From Paraburkholderia sp. LEh10 (GTDB taxonomy: Bacteria > Pseudomonadota > Gammaproteobacteria > Burkholderiales > Burkholderiaceae), in the NCBI RefSeq assembly GCF_017814945.1, contig NZ_JAGIPX010000033.1, forward strand, positions 1-64,000: a stretch of DNA of 64,000 nucleotides, written 5' to 3'. Each line of letters begins with the position of its first letter. Positions within the stretch are counted from its first letter, which is position 1. Position numbers and translations under genes: made by a program. Positions 1-8,649 of the stretch are shown in pieces. The notes under the pieces were generated by a model, which saw only the letters and a program-made list of their open reading frames with translations, did not search any database and was not told where the DNA came from.

Positions 1-813
1 GTCTGTTTCATGCGCTTATTGTGCCTGGCAGGCTTCGGGTTGAACAGCATGATATGGGCGAGTTTTGAACACTTTCCCTAACGACGTCAATACTTATTTT
101 CGATCCTATTCCCGCGGGTTAGTCGGCGATCTTGGAACTTTAATCGATGAATTGTCAACTATCTCCGCACCGATATCGAACGCTTGCCGTTAATTGCTAA
201 TCGGTGTGCAATCGACGAGAGTATTACGCGAATGGCAACGCACGACCTCCGTTGCTGCGGCTCGCAAGTTCATCTCGTCAATGTCTACAACGAGTCGTAG
301 ATCTACTCCGAGGCAGTGGCGCCAGACTGGCCTTTGGTGTTCGGTCGTGACTTGGCGACCGCGCAAAGCGGGGCTTATTGCACAGCTCCGTAATAAGAGC
401 TCCTGATGCTTCGATGATGCTTTTCAAATCGCCTTTAAGACCGAGACACTGATGTAGTCAGCATCTTCACGCCATGAGGCTGATCGGGCGCGGTACGGAG
501 GGCAGTTGAATTGAGGCGCCCTTCTGCTTCTTCAAGCACATACATGCTTCCATCGCCCTTCTGCAAACCCCATACCAAGTCAATAGCGATGGGGACGGCG
601 CTTCATGGACCTGCATCCGTGATGAATTTTTCACACGGTCTCTGCCTCCGGGATCTAGTGTGCTTCAGTAGGCGCATCGGAGGTGTATCGGTGCATCTCT
701 TGACGGGAAGTAGCAAGCGTTGGATTTGCGGTTGAGCAAGTCGCTTTCGCATGGCGCGGATGACGGGAACCCGGCAATGCGCAGGCGTTTTATCCTTTTT
801 CAGGAGGCACAAA
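1..813. other. No convincing gene; upstream region of the secreted BNR protein
   Basis: Short open frames exist on both strands but none has a recognisable domain, a good ribosome binding site or sustained GC3 bias. The composition is more mixed than in the coding parts of the window, which fits non-coding DNA or old debris. The last part carries the ribosome binding site AGGAGG (802-807) for the following gene. No recognisable terminator, repeat or RNA gene was seen. Confidence 0.5.
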
Positions 814-2469
814 ATGAAAATCAATCTTAGACGCCTGTCCAGCTTTGTTTGCCAGGGCATCGCAGCTGGCGGTGTCATCGCGGTTACGTGCCTGATCGGG
901 CCAGGCTCCCAGGCGCAGACGCTAGGATCAACCGTCACCGTGGCTCAGGGCGATCCATTCAGCGGATGCACGGCAGACCAGTTGCAAGCGCAGGAGTCAG
1001 CATTCGGGAGCGTCCTGTTTCCGGCCACATCGATCGAGCCATGGGCGGCAACCGATCCGACCAACCCGTCTCGCCTCCTCGTCGGTCACCAGCAGGACCG
1101 CTGGAACAATGGTGGCTCGCGCGGACTCGTCGGCGTCGTCTCCAACGATGCGGGCGGCACCTGGACTAACTCGATCCCATCCGGCGTTACTGACTGCACC
1201 GGGGGCAAATTCCGTCGCGCGTCCGATCCTTGGGTAGACTTCGCGCAAGACGGAACGGCATTCTTTTTCTCGCTGGTGTTGGACCCCGCGCAGCCGACGA
1301 CTCCGTTTGGCGCACGCAATAGCGCGATGCTGGTCAGTCGCTCCACCGATCACGGCGCGACGTGGCAACCGCCCGCTACGCTGATTCGCAACAACTCTCC
1401 GCACGTGCTCAATGACAAGAACGCCCTCACCGCTGATCCGACCGCGAACAAGTACGTCTATGCAGTGTGGGATCAGCTGAGCGTGTTCCCACAAACGAAG
1501 GAGGCCGCCCAGTTGCTCGCGGAAAACGATGGTGTCCTGATCGCGCGCAAATTGCGTGACGCTGCAGCGTCGGCAGCGGGCGGCGCTCCAGTTTTCAAGT
1601 TTAATTTCACTGGCCCGAGTTTCTTCTCGCGATCCACCGACAACGGTTTGACCTGGAGCACAGCCACCCCCATTTACCGGCCGGGCACGAACGCACAGAC
1701 CATCAACAACATTGTGCGGGTGCTGCCTGACGGGACCCTGCTCAATTTCTTCACCGCGATCAACGTGACGCAGTCGGGTTTAAGCATTGGGTATATAAAG
1801 TCGGCAAATAAAGGCGTGAACTGGACGGGGCCGACGTTCCCCCACGACATCAGCGTGGTCGGAGTGGTAACTCCGGATAGCAGCGAGCCGGTACGCGATG
1901 CTTCCATTCTCTACAGCGTCGCTGTGAACCCAAAGTCGGGGGCGATCTATCTCACCTGGCAGGACGATCGCTTTTCAACTGCGACCTGCACCACCCCCAC
2001 AGGATCGATTCCGATCGACGGGATCGTCTTCAGCGAGTCAGATAACGGTGGGGCTACATGGTCGACGCCCGTAATGATCAACAAGACGCCGTCAAACGGG
2101 ACGAACCCCTGCCGTCAGCAGGCTTTCATCCCTGCGGTGGTAGCCTCGGGCGACGGCAATACGATCGTGGTGACTTACTATGACTTCCGTAACGACACTA
2201 ACACCTCTGCCGGCTTCGAGGGCACCGATTATTTCGCGGTGTTCTGCTCCACTGCCACCGCGTGCACCAACCCTGCCAATTGGGTCAATGAGCGACGACT
2301 GACCGACGCCTCGTTCAACATGCTTGACGCTCCCGTGGCGGGTGGCCATTTCCTCGGCGATTACATGGGTCTGACCGCCAGCGGACCCGCAACCGTCTAC
2401 CCTGTATTCGGCACAGCCACGAGTCCCAACGTAACGGCCGAATTTACCCGTAAGATCACCTTGCCGTGA
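814..2469 (+). CDS. Secreted BNR/Asp-box repeat protein (sialidase-like beta-propeller)
   Basis: Predicted 551-residue exported protein. The chosen ATG follows an AGGAGG site with ideal spacing and gives a classical signal peptide: basic MKINLRRL, a hydrophobic stretch, then a likely cut after SQA near residue 34. At least five Asp-box motifs of the S-x-D-x-G-x-T-W type occur near residues 109, 175, 273, 330 (degenerate) and 408, the hallmark of six-bladed sialidase-type propellers. The family includes GH33 sialidases and many non-catalytic or unrelated glycosidases; I could not identify the sialidase arginine triad, so substrate and activity are open. Neighbours give no functional clue: a hairpin follows directly and the next genes are broken. 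A start at 751 is possible but would put about 21 residues ahead of the signal peptide and has no ribosome binding site. Confidence 0.75.
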   Translation: MKINLRRLSSFVCQGIAAGGVIAVTCLIGPGSQAQTLGSTVTVAQGDPFSGCTADQLQAQESAFGSVLFPATSIEPWAATDPTNPSRLLVGHQQDRWNNGGSRGLVGVVSNDAGGTWTNSIPSGVTDCTGGKFRRASDPWVDFAQDGTAFFFSLVLDPAQPTTPFGARNSAMLVSRSTDHGATWQPPATLIRNNSPHVLNDKNALTADPTANKYVYAVWDQLSVFPQTKEAAQLLAENDGVLIARKLRDAAASAAGGAPVFKFNFTGPSFFSRSTDNGLTWSTATPIYRPGTNAQTINNIVRVLPDGTLLNFFTAINVTQSGLSIGYIKSANKGVNWTGPTFPHDISVVGVVTPDSSEPVRDASILYSVAVNPKSGAIYLTWQDDRFSTATCTTPTGSIPIDGIVFSESDNGGATWSTPVMINKTPSNGTNPCRQQAFIPAVVASGDGNTIVVTYYDFRNDTNTSAGFEGTDYFAVFCSTATACTNPANWVNERRLTDASFNMLDAPVAGGHFLGDYMGLTASGPATVYPVFGTATSPNVTAEFTRKITLP

Positions 2470-2476
2470 GCGCAAC

Positions 2477-2504
2477 CGGCGGCGACTAAGGGAGGTCGCC
2501 GCCG
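2477..2504 (+). terminator. Hairpin just after the BNR protein gene
   Basis: Perfect 10-bp stem, CGGCGGCGAC (2477-2486) pairing with GTCGCCGCCG (2495-2504), around an 8-nt loop, starting 8 bases after the stop codon. There is no clear T-run, so it may be a weak intrinsic terminator or a 3'-end stabiliser. Confidence 0.6.
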
Positions 2505-3222
2505 ATTCCCCACAACAGCTCGTTCGGTGACGAGAATCGGCGGATTCGCGACGATGCTGAGAGAACGTCAGTAGCGGGATATGAATCGGACGTTTCCATG
2601 AGCGGTCACCAGCCTGCGCGAAGGACCACTCATGGCCGAAGCTTAACGATCGTCCCGTCACGCGTGAGCTTCCCGGCCGTGCAAACGCCCGTCGGGCCGT
2701 GGACGACCCGTTGCGGCCGGTCGAGCCCCCGAGGTGCAAGGGGCTGGTATCAGAGTTGAGCGGTCGCTCGGAACGGCCATTCGTGGACAAGTAATCGGTT
2801 CCTTCTTGTTCACACGGCGCACCCGCAACTCCTGCCATGCCCACCGAGTACAAATGCTATAAACACCGCCGCGATCGGCCGAATCGCTGCCCCACGGTGA
2901 ATGACCTGCGACCCGAAACGACGGGTCCCCTGCCAGTTCAGCAGTCCACTACATATCGTGATTGCACTGGTGTCCGGAGATCAAGCGCGAATGTGCGCTA
3001 ACACACAGTCTTTTCCAACCGGATGCGCTTTAACTTGCGCGAAGCTTACGCGTTGACCGGCCCGAAAACGGTTTAGGTCTTGGACAGTCGTTCACTTTCA
3101 ACGTCGACGCGCTTTCGCACGAACATAACGAGAAGCAAGCGGGCGACTTCTAGCACATCGCACTTACTCAGAGCGCGCCGCCGCGCAGCCGGTGGCCGTG
3201 CTGCTGACGCATGCAATAGCAA
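2505..3222. other. Non-coding stretch between the BNR protein and the HEAT-repeat remnant
   Basis: About 700 bases without a gene I can support. The open frames are short, lack ribosome binding sites and show no known domain. No recognisable IS end, tRNA or repeat array was seen. Confidence 0.5.
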
Positions 3223-3370
3223 CCTGCGCAAGGAAGCGGCGCTCGCGCTCGGCGAACTGCGCGAGCCGTCCACGTTGGCCGCATTGAAAGAAGCACTCGA
3301 CGACGCCGACCCCGAAGTCCGGAAGGCCGTGCGGATCGCGTTGCAGCAGATCGCGGACGCCACGCAATGA
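3223..3370 (+). pseudogene. C-terminal remnant of a HEAT-repeat protein
   Basis: Only the last 50 or so residues look like real protein: two amphipathic helix pairs beginning RKEAALALGEL and ending VRKAVRIALQQIADATQ, a textbook HEAT/PBS-lyase repeat. Upstream of about 3223 the same frame turns into arginine/serine-rich nonsense, so the start of the gene is lost. The stop codon overlaps the ATG of the following DUF971 gene (ATGA), showing that the two were once translationally coupled. HEAT-repeat proteins are protein-protein scaffolds; the original partner is unknown. Confidence 0.6.
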
Positions 3371-3656
3371 AAACGCCCCTGCGCATCGAAATCGACGGCA
3401 CGGCGCACACGCTGATCTTGCATTGGCCGGACGGCGCGACGCAGCGCATCGCGCATCGTCTGTTGCGCCAGCATTGTCCGTGCGCCGAATGGAAACGCGT
3501 CCGTCTGCATGGCGCGCAACCCACAGCACCCGACGACATCGCCGTGCTCGACGTACACGCTGCGGGATACGGCGTGCAACTGCTGTTCAGCGACCGCCAC
3601 GAGCGCGGCATCTTCCCGTGTGGGCCTTTCTGGCGCAACTGCCCGGCACGCATTGA
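3367..3656 (+). pseudogene. DUF971-family protein, frameshifted near its end
   Basis: The first 84 residues read as a DUF971 (gamma-butyrobetaine-hydroxylase N-terminal-like) domain: LRIEIDG near the start, LLRQHCPCAEW in the middle and RGIFP near the end. After codon CCG (3616-3618) the frame is wrong. Skipping the two bases TG at 3619-3620 restores the conserved ending WAFLAQLPGTH and a stop at 3654-3656, giving about 95 residues, the usual family size. The TGTG context suggests a 2-bp slippage duplication. As it stands the protein would carry an unrelated tail to 3741. It is coupled by ATGA to the HEAT-repeat remnant. Family members are small proteins often linked to Fe-S or oxygenase functions; no activity is claimed here. 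Confidence 0.65.
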
Positions 3657-3828
3657 CACTTGCGCATGTCACGTCACGTCTAACATGCGCACCCGATATC
3701 TTTATCTGAATTTACTATTTAAATTCTGCATAACGCGGTGATAGCCTGATTTCGACCCGTAGACGCCGAGCGCGTCTGCTTTCGCATCTCAACGTCCGTC
3801 GAAGCGGAACATCCGGCAAGGAGCCAAC

Positions 3829-4905
3829 GTGAGCGTCGAATTCATCGGCATGATCCAGCAGCGCAAGGTATCGGAAACGCATCTTCCTCAAGGCCCCGCG
3901 ATCGATACCGATTACGTGCGCACCTTCGCTCAGGCCCACGAAGACGCGGGCTTCGACCGCATCCTCGTGCCGCACAGCTCGACCAGCCCCGATGCGACGA
4001 TCACGATAGCCTACGCCGCGAGCGTCACGTCGCGCGTGCATTTCATGCTCGCGCATCGTCCCGGCTTCGTTGCGCCGACACTGGCTGCGCGGCAACTGGC
4101 GACGCTGGATCATTTCTCCGGCGGACGACTCGCCGTGCACTTCATCTCCGGCGGCAGCGACGAGGATCAACGCCGCGACGGCGACTTTTTAGCACACGAC
4201 GAACGCTATGCGCGCACCGACGAGTACCTGCAGATTCTGCGGCGCGTCTGGACAGAGAACGCACCGTTCGATCATGAAGGCCGTTTTTATCGCTTCGAAA
4301 AGGCCTTTTCCGATGTGAAGCCGAAGCAGACGCCGCACGTGCCGATCTACTTCGGCGGTGCGTCCCAGGCGGCCCTTGCCGTCGCGGGCAAGCATGCCGC
4401 TGTCTACGCGTTGTGGGGCGAATCGAAACAGCAGGTGGCGGAACTGATTGCACGCGTGCGCGGCGAAGCGGCCAAACATGGGCGCACCGTGCGTTTCTCC
4501 GTGTCGTTCCGTCCGATCCTCGCCGCGACGGAAAAGGCGGCATGGGAGCGCGCCGAGCATATTCTCGAAGAGACGCGGCGTCTGCGCGTCGAACAGGGCT
4601 TCTCGCGCGGCGGCCCGCAACAGAGTGAAGGCGCAAAGCGCCTGCTTGCCGCAGCGGGAGACGGCGTGCGCGCCGACGACCGCTTGTGGACGGCTGTCGC
4701 AAAGGAGATCGGCGGACGCTCGAATTCGACGGCGCTGGTCGGCACGCCCGCACAAGTCGCGCAAACGCTCTCCGAGTATTACGACATCGGCGTGACGACG
4801 TTTCTCGTGCGCGGCTTCGATCCCCTCGAAGATGCAATCGACTACGGCCGCGAACTGATTCCCGCGACGCGCGAGCTGACTGCGCGTGCACGCCGCGCCG
4901 CTTGA
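3829..4905 (+). CDS. LLM-class FMNH2-dependent monooxygenase (alkanesulfonate monooxygenase-like)
   Basis: A 358-residue luciferase-like TIM-barrel protein of the SsuD type. Recognisable blocks are the N-terminal strand SVEFIGMI, FDRILVPHSS (about 43-52), the FMN-site segment VHFMLAHRPGFVAPTLAARQ (about 71-90), FISGGSDEDQRRDGD, HDERYARTDEYL and PIYFGGASQAA. Such enzymes take FMNH2 from a separate reductase and O2 and cleave C-S bonds, giving an aldehyde and sulfite. A purine-rich AAGGAG site lies 8 bases before the ATG. It heads a four-gene run with a class II aldolase, a cysteine-dioxygenase-like protein and a multi-rhodanese protein, which suggests use of one particular organosulfur substrate. 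No dedicated flavin reductase is adjacent. Confidence 0.88.
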   Translation: MSVEFIGMIQQRKVSETHLPQGPAIDTDYVRTFAQAHEDAGFDRILVPHSSTSPDATITIAYAASVTSRVHFMLAHRPGFVAPTLAARQLATLDHFSGGRLAVHFISGGSDEDQRRDGDFLAHDERYARTDEYLQILRRVWTENAPFDHEGRFYRFEKAFSDVKPKQTPHVPIYFGGASQAALAVAGKHAAVYALWGESKQQVAELIARVRGEAAKHGRTVRFSVSFRPILAATEKAAWERAEHILEETRRLRVEQGFSRGGPQQSEGAKRLLAAAGDGVRADDRLWTAVAKEIGGRSNSTALVGTPAQVAQTLSEYYDIGVTTFLVRGFDPLEDAIDYGRELIPATRELTARARRAA

Positions 4906-4924
4906 GAACGGAGCGCATCCACGC

Positions 4925-5746
4925 ATGAGCACCGCACTCCACGATACGCCCGCGTCCGCGCTCACGTTGCGCGACACGCCCGTCCGCAAATTCTGGTTCG
5001 ACGACGACAACGCACCGCAGCGCACGCTCGCCGAAGAGCGCCGCCATCGTCAGGAGCGCCTTGCAGGCGCATTCCGTCTGTTCGCGCGCTATGGCTTCGC
5101 GCAAGGGCTCGCGGGGCACATCACCGCACGCGACCCCGAATGGACCGATCACTTCTGGGTCAATCCGCTCGGCAAGCATTTCGGCCGCATTCGCGTGTCC
5201 GATCTGCTGCTCGTCAATCGACATGGCGAAATCGTTGTCGGCGATGGCCCCGTGAATCAGGCTGCATTCGCCATTCACGCCGCGATACATGAAGCACGGC
5301 CCGACGTCGTCGCAGCCGCGCATACGCATTCACTGTACGGCAAGGCGTGGTCCACGTTAGGACGCAAGCTCGATCCGCTGACGCAGGACGCCTGCTCGTT
5401 CTATGAAGACCATGCAGTGTTCGACGACTTCCGCGGCGTCGTACTCGATACCGACGAAGCCGCGCGCATTGCGCACGCGCTCGGACAGCAAAAGGCGGTG
5501 ATTCTGAAGAATCACGGCATTCTGACGGCCGGTCCAAGCGTCGAAGCGGCTGCGTGGTGGTACATCGCGCTCGACAACGCCTGCCATGCACAACTGCTTG
5601 CGCTGGCTGCCGGCACGCCTCAACCGATTCCGCACGACATCGCCGTCCTGACGCACCGGCAGGTCGGCCGCCCGGGCGGCGCACAGCATGCATTCGAGAG
5701 CCTCTACGAAGGACTGGTCGAAAAGGAACGGGAGTTGCTCGACTGA
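4925..5746 (+). CDS. Class II aldolase/adducin-family protein
   Basis: A 273-residue protein. The start at 4925 is chosen because it lies 19 bases after the upstream stop and begins MSTALHDTP; a start 39 bases earlier would overlap the monooxygenase. Class II aldolase features are GHITARDPEWTDHFWVNP (about 60-77, phosphate/substrate loop), AIHAAIHEARPDVVAAAHTH (about 110-130, metal-binding histidines) and ILKNHGILTAGPS (about 188-200, third zinc histidine). The family binds Zn and cleaves or decarboxylates sugar- or keto-acid-type compounds. Its last codon overlaps the next start (TGATG), so it is translationally coupled. In this operon it may process the carbon skeleton left after desulfonation; that is inference. 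Confidence 0.85.
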   Translation: MSTALHDTPASALTLRDTPVRKFWFDDDNAPQRTLAEERRHRQERLAGAFRLFARYGFAQGLAGHITARDPEWTDHFWVNPLGKHFGRIRVSDLLLVNRHGEIVVGDGPVNQAAFAIHAAIHEARPDVVAAAHTHSLYGKAWSTLGRKLDPLTQDACSFYEDHAVFDDFRGVVLDTDEAARIAHALGQQKAVILKNHGILTAGPSVEAAAWWYIALDNACHAQLLALAAGTPQPIPHDIAVLTHRQVGRPGGAQHAFESLYEGLVEKERELLD

Positions 5747-6342
5747 TGCCGAATCACAAACTGCGCCATTTTGTCGGCGAAATCGCGGCGCTGATCGACG
5801 CGAAGCCTGCCGAACCGGAGCTGCTCGAACGCGGCGCCGCTGCATTGAAAAACCTGATCCGCGTCGACGACTGGTTGCCCGATGCGTTCGCCCAGCCGTC
5901 CGCCGAACGCTATCAGCAATACCTGCTGTATGCCGACGTACAGCAACGCTTTTCGGTTGTCAGCTTCGTCTGGGGACCTGGACAGGCAACGCCGATTCAC
6001 GATCACACCGTGTGGGGTTTGATCGGCGTGTTGCGCGGCGCTGAACTCGCCGCGTCGTTCGAACGGCAAGACGACGGCGTGCTGCGCCAATGGGGCGAAG
6101 AAATGCGACTTGAAACTGGCGCTGTCGAAGCCGTTTCGCCGCGCATCGGCGATATTCACCGCGTGCGCAATGCGTACGACGATCGCGTATCCGTCAGCAT
6201 TCACGTGTATGGTGCGAACATCGGCGCCGTTGAGCGCTCGACGTATACGCCCGACGGTCTCGGCAAGCCCTTCATCTCCGGCTACTCGAACGAAACCATC
6301 CCGAACCTGTGGGACCTCAGCAAGGAACGTCGTCATTCATGA
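5746..6342 (+). CDS. Cysteine dioxygenase-family (cupin) thiol dioxygenase
   Basis: A 198-residue cupin. The ATG at 5746 overlaps the aldolase stop. The metal-binding motif PIHDHTVWG (two histidines, about 84-92) and the later histidine in IGDIHRVRNA (about 136-145) are those of the CDO_I family; the middle run FSVVSFVWGPGQ is also typical. Members oxidise cysteine, 3-mercaptopropionate or mercaptosuccinate to sulfinates with Fe(II) and O2. The partner genes (sulfonate-type monooxygenase and rhodanese) suggest a mercapto-acid or other small thiol as substrate rather than cysteine itself. Its stop overlaps the next start (ATGA). Confidence 0.87.
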   Translation: MPNHKLRHFVGEIAALIDAKPAEPELLERGAAALKNLIRVDDWLPDAFAQPSAERYQQYLLYADVQQRFSVVSFVWGPGQATPIHDHTVWGLIGVLRGAELAASFERQDDGVLRQWGEEMRLETGAVEAVSPRIGDIHRVRNAYDDRVSVSIHVYGANIGAVERSTYTPDGLGKPFISGYSNETIPNLWDLSKERRHS

Positions 6343-7946
6343 AGTCATATCCCGTGCGTACATATGAAGAGGTGCGCGACGCGCTGCTGGCAAAGCGTGA
6401 GATCGCGCTGCTCGATGTGCGTGAAGAAGATCCGCACGCGCAGTGCCATCCGCTTTTTGCGGCCAATCTCTCGCTATCGCGCATCGAACTCGACGCGTGG
6501 ACGCGGCTGCCGCGTCGCGACGTGCCTATCGTGCTGTTCGATGCAGGCGAAGGCTTCGCCCAACGTGCCGCCGACACGCTGACCTCGCTCGGCTATACGA
6601 ACGTCGCGTTGCTCGCAGGCGGACTCGACGGCTGGATCAGCGCGGGCGGCGAAGTGTTCCGCGACGTCAACGTGCCGAGCAAGGCGTTCGGCGAATTCGT
6701 CGAAGCGCAGCGGCACACGCCGTCGCTGTCGGCGGAAGCGGTCGATGCACTGCTGAAGAATGGCGACGACATCGTCGTGCTCGACGCGCGCCGCTTCGAC
6801 GAATATCAGACGATGAACATTCCGGGCAGCATCAGCGTGCCCGGCGCGGAACTCGTGCTGCGCGCGCGTGCGCTCGCGCCTGAGCCGACCACACGTGTGA
6901 TCGTCAATTGCGCGGGACGTACGCGCAGCATCATCGGCACGCAGTCGCTCGTGAATGCGGGGCTGCCGAATCCCGTCGCGGCGCTGCGCAACGGCACGAT
7001 CGGCTGGACGCTGGCCGGCCAGCAGCTCGAACATGGCAGCGAGCGGCGCTTCGATCTCCATGCGGGCCGCGACGGCGCGCAGCTCGACGCGTCGCGGCGC
7101 GCGTCGCTGGCACTCGCGCAACGCGCAGGTGTGAGCCGCACGACGCTCGACGAAGCCGCGCGCTGGGCCGCCGATTCCGCCCGCACCACGTATCGTTTCG
7201 ACGTGCGCACGCCCGCCGAATACGAGCACGCGCACGCACCGGGCTTCCAGGGCGCGCCGGGCGGCCAGCTGGTGCAGGAGACAGACATGTTCGCGCCCGT
7301 GCGCGGTGCGCGTGTCGTGCTGTTCGACGATGACGGCGTGCGCGCGAACATGACGGCTTCGTGGCTTGCGCAAATGAACATCGACACCTACGTGGTGGAC
7401 GGCGCATCGGCGGACGATCTGACCGCGAGCGGAGCGTGGCAGGCTGCCAGGCCGCAGCCCGCCTGGACACCGACGCTCACCCCGCAACAACTCGCCGCGC
7501 TGCTCGCGGATACGGCGAGCGGAACGGTCGTGCTCGATGTGACGACCAGCGCGAATCACGTGAAGGCACATATACCCGGCGCTCACTGGATCGTGCGCTC
7601 GCGGCTGTCGAACGCTTTCGACGATCTACGTGCATTGCCCGATGCGAAGCGCTATGTGGTGACGTGCGGCACGAGTGCGCTCGCGCCCTATGTCGCGCCG
7701 GACATTACGGCGCTGACGGGTAAGCGCGTGCAGGTGCTCGATGGCGGAACGTCGGCATGGGTACACGCGGGGCTACCCGTCGAAAGCGGCGAAACGCATC
7801 TCGCGTCGCCGCGCATCGACCGGTACCGGCGTCCGTATGAAGGCACCGATAATGCGCGCGAAGCGATGAATGCGTATCTGGAGTGGGAATACGGACTCGT
7901 CGCGCAACTGGAGCGCGACGGCACGCATGGCTTCTTCGTGATCTGA
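6339..7946 (+). CDS. Four-domain rhodanese (sulfurtransferase)
   Basis: A 535-residue protein with four rhodanese-like units. Unit 1 (about 1-110) ends LLAGGLDGWISAGG but has Phe-Asp-Ala where the catalytic Cys should be. Unit 2 (about 125-235) has the active loop CAGRTRS with Cys191. Unit 3 (about 265-370) has Phe-Asp-Asp-Asp in place of Cys. Unit 4 (about 385-495) has CGTSALA with Cys443, followed by LDGGTSAWVHAGLPVE. Inactive and active units therefore alternate, as if a classical two-domain sulfurtransferase had been duplicated. It would move sulfane sulfur between thiols, sulfite or cyanide. It is coupled to the dioxygenase by a 4-base overlap and closes the operon. Confidence 0.88.
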   Translation: MKSYPVRTYEEVRDALLAKREIALLDVREEDPHAQCHPLFAANLSLSRIELDAWTRLPRRDVPIVLFDAGEGFAQRAADTLTSLGYTNVALLAGGLDGWISAGGEVFRDVNVPSKAFGEFVEAQRHTPSLSAEAVDALLKNGDDIVVLDARRFDEYQTMNIPGSISVPGAELVLRARALAPEPTTRVIVNCAGRTRSIIGTQSLVNAGLPNPVAALRNGTIGWTLAGQQLEHGSERRFDLHAGRDGAQLDASRRASLALAQRAGVSRTTLDEAARWAADSARTTYRFDVRTPAEYEHAHAPGFQGAPGGQLVQETDMFAPVRGARVVLFDDDGVRANMTASWLAQMNIDTYVVDGASADDLTASGAWQAARPQPAWTPTLTPQQLAALLADTASGTVVLDVTTSANHVKAHIPGAHWIVRSRLSNAFDDLRALPDAKRYVVTCGTSALAPYVAPDITALTGKRVQVLDGGTSAWVHAGLPVESGETHLASPRIDRYRRPYEGTDNAREAMNAYLEWEYGLVAQLERDGTHGFFVI

Positions 7947-7948
7947 TC

Positions 7949-7965
7949 TGCGCGTTCGTCGCGCA
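7949..7965. terminator. Short bidirectional hairpin between convergent genes
   Basis: TGCGCG (7949-7954) pairs with CGCGCA (7960-7965) around a 5-nt loop, in the 24-base gap between the rhodanese stop and the stop of the leftward LysR remnant. It sits where a shared terminator is expected, but there is no T-run. Confidence 0.4.
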
Positions 7966-7970
7966 ACACT

Positions 7971-8645
7971 TCATGCCGCGCGCGACAAACGCGCGGCTTT
8001 GAAGCTCCTTTCGATACTCGCGGCCAGTACCGTCAAGGCCGACTGCATCTTGCCGAGCGCGCGCGAGCGCACCATCCACACGGCGATTTCCGGCCTGAAG
8101 TCGCTGAGTGGAATCACGTCGAGTTGCGCCGCATGGGGGCTTGCATGCAGCAGTGGCAACGGTACGAGCCCCAACCCGACGCCATCCGCGACGAGGCCGA
8201 GTTGCAGCTCGGTGCCGAGCGTTTCGAGATTCAGTTTCAATGCGTAGCCTTGCGCAGCGAGCGCATGCTGCAAGCCCGCGCGAAAGCCACAGCCGTCGGG
8301 ATTCAATACCCAGCCGTGCGCCTGACACTCGGCGAGCGTATGCACGCGCTTCTTCATGCTGCCCTTGCGCGCGACGACGGCCAGCTTCAACGGCCCGAGC
8401 GACTCGCCCAGCAGCGTGTCCGGCAGCGCACGATTGGCGGGCAGCAGCACCACGGCGGCGTCCAGTTCACCGTCTTCCACCTTTTGCAGCAGCGGATTGC
8501 CCCAGCCCGTCGACACGCGCGCCTGCAGTTCCGGATGCGCTTCGCGCAATGCATGCAAGGCCTTGAGCATCGCCACGTCCGCGACCGTCTGCGCGACGCC
8601 GATGCGCAGCACGCCCGCCAGCGGTGCATCGTCAGTCACGAGGTG
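7971..8645 (-). pseudogene. LysR-type regulator, only the effector-binding part left
   Basis: Reading leftward, about 225 residues form a LysR effector-binding domain: LAGVLRIGVAQTVADV at its start, then alternating alpha/beta sequence with LDAAVVLLP, GLVADGVGLGLVPLPLL and IAVWMVRSRAL. The DNA-binding helix-turn-helix and the linker helix are missing. Reading on past about 8645 the frame runs antisense through a rightward substrate-binding-protein gene. The domain starts exactly where that other gene becomes recognisable, so a deletion has joined the two. It may once have controlled the adjacent sulfur genes. Confidence 0.7.
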
Positions 8646-8649
8646 TTTG

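Noticed and set aside
603..938. Minus-strand 111-codon frame upstream of the BNR protein
   Set aside because: It overlaps the ribosome binding site and signal peptide of a well-supported gene, and no domain is visible.
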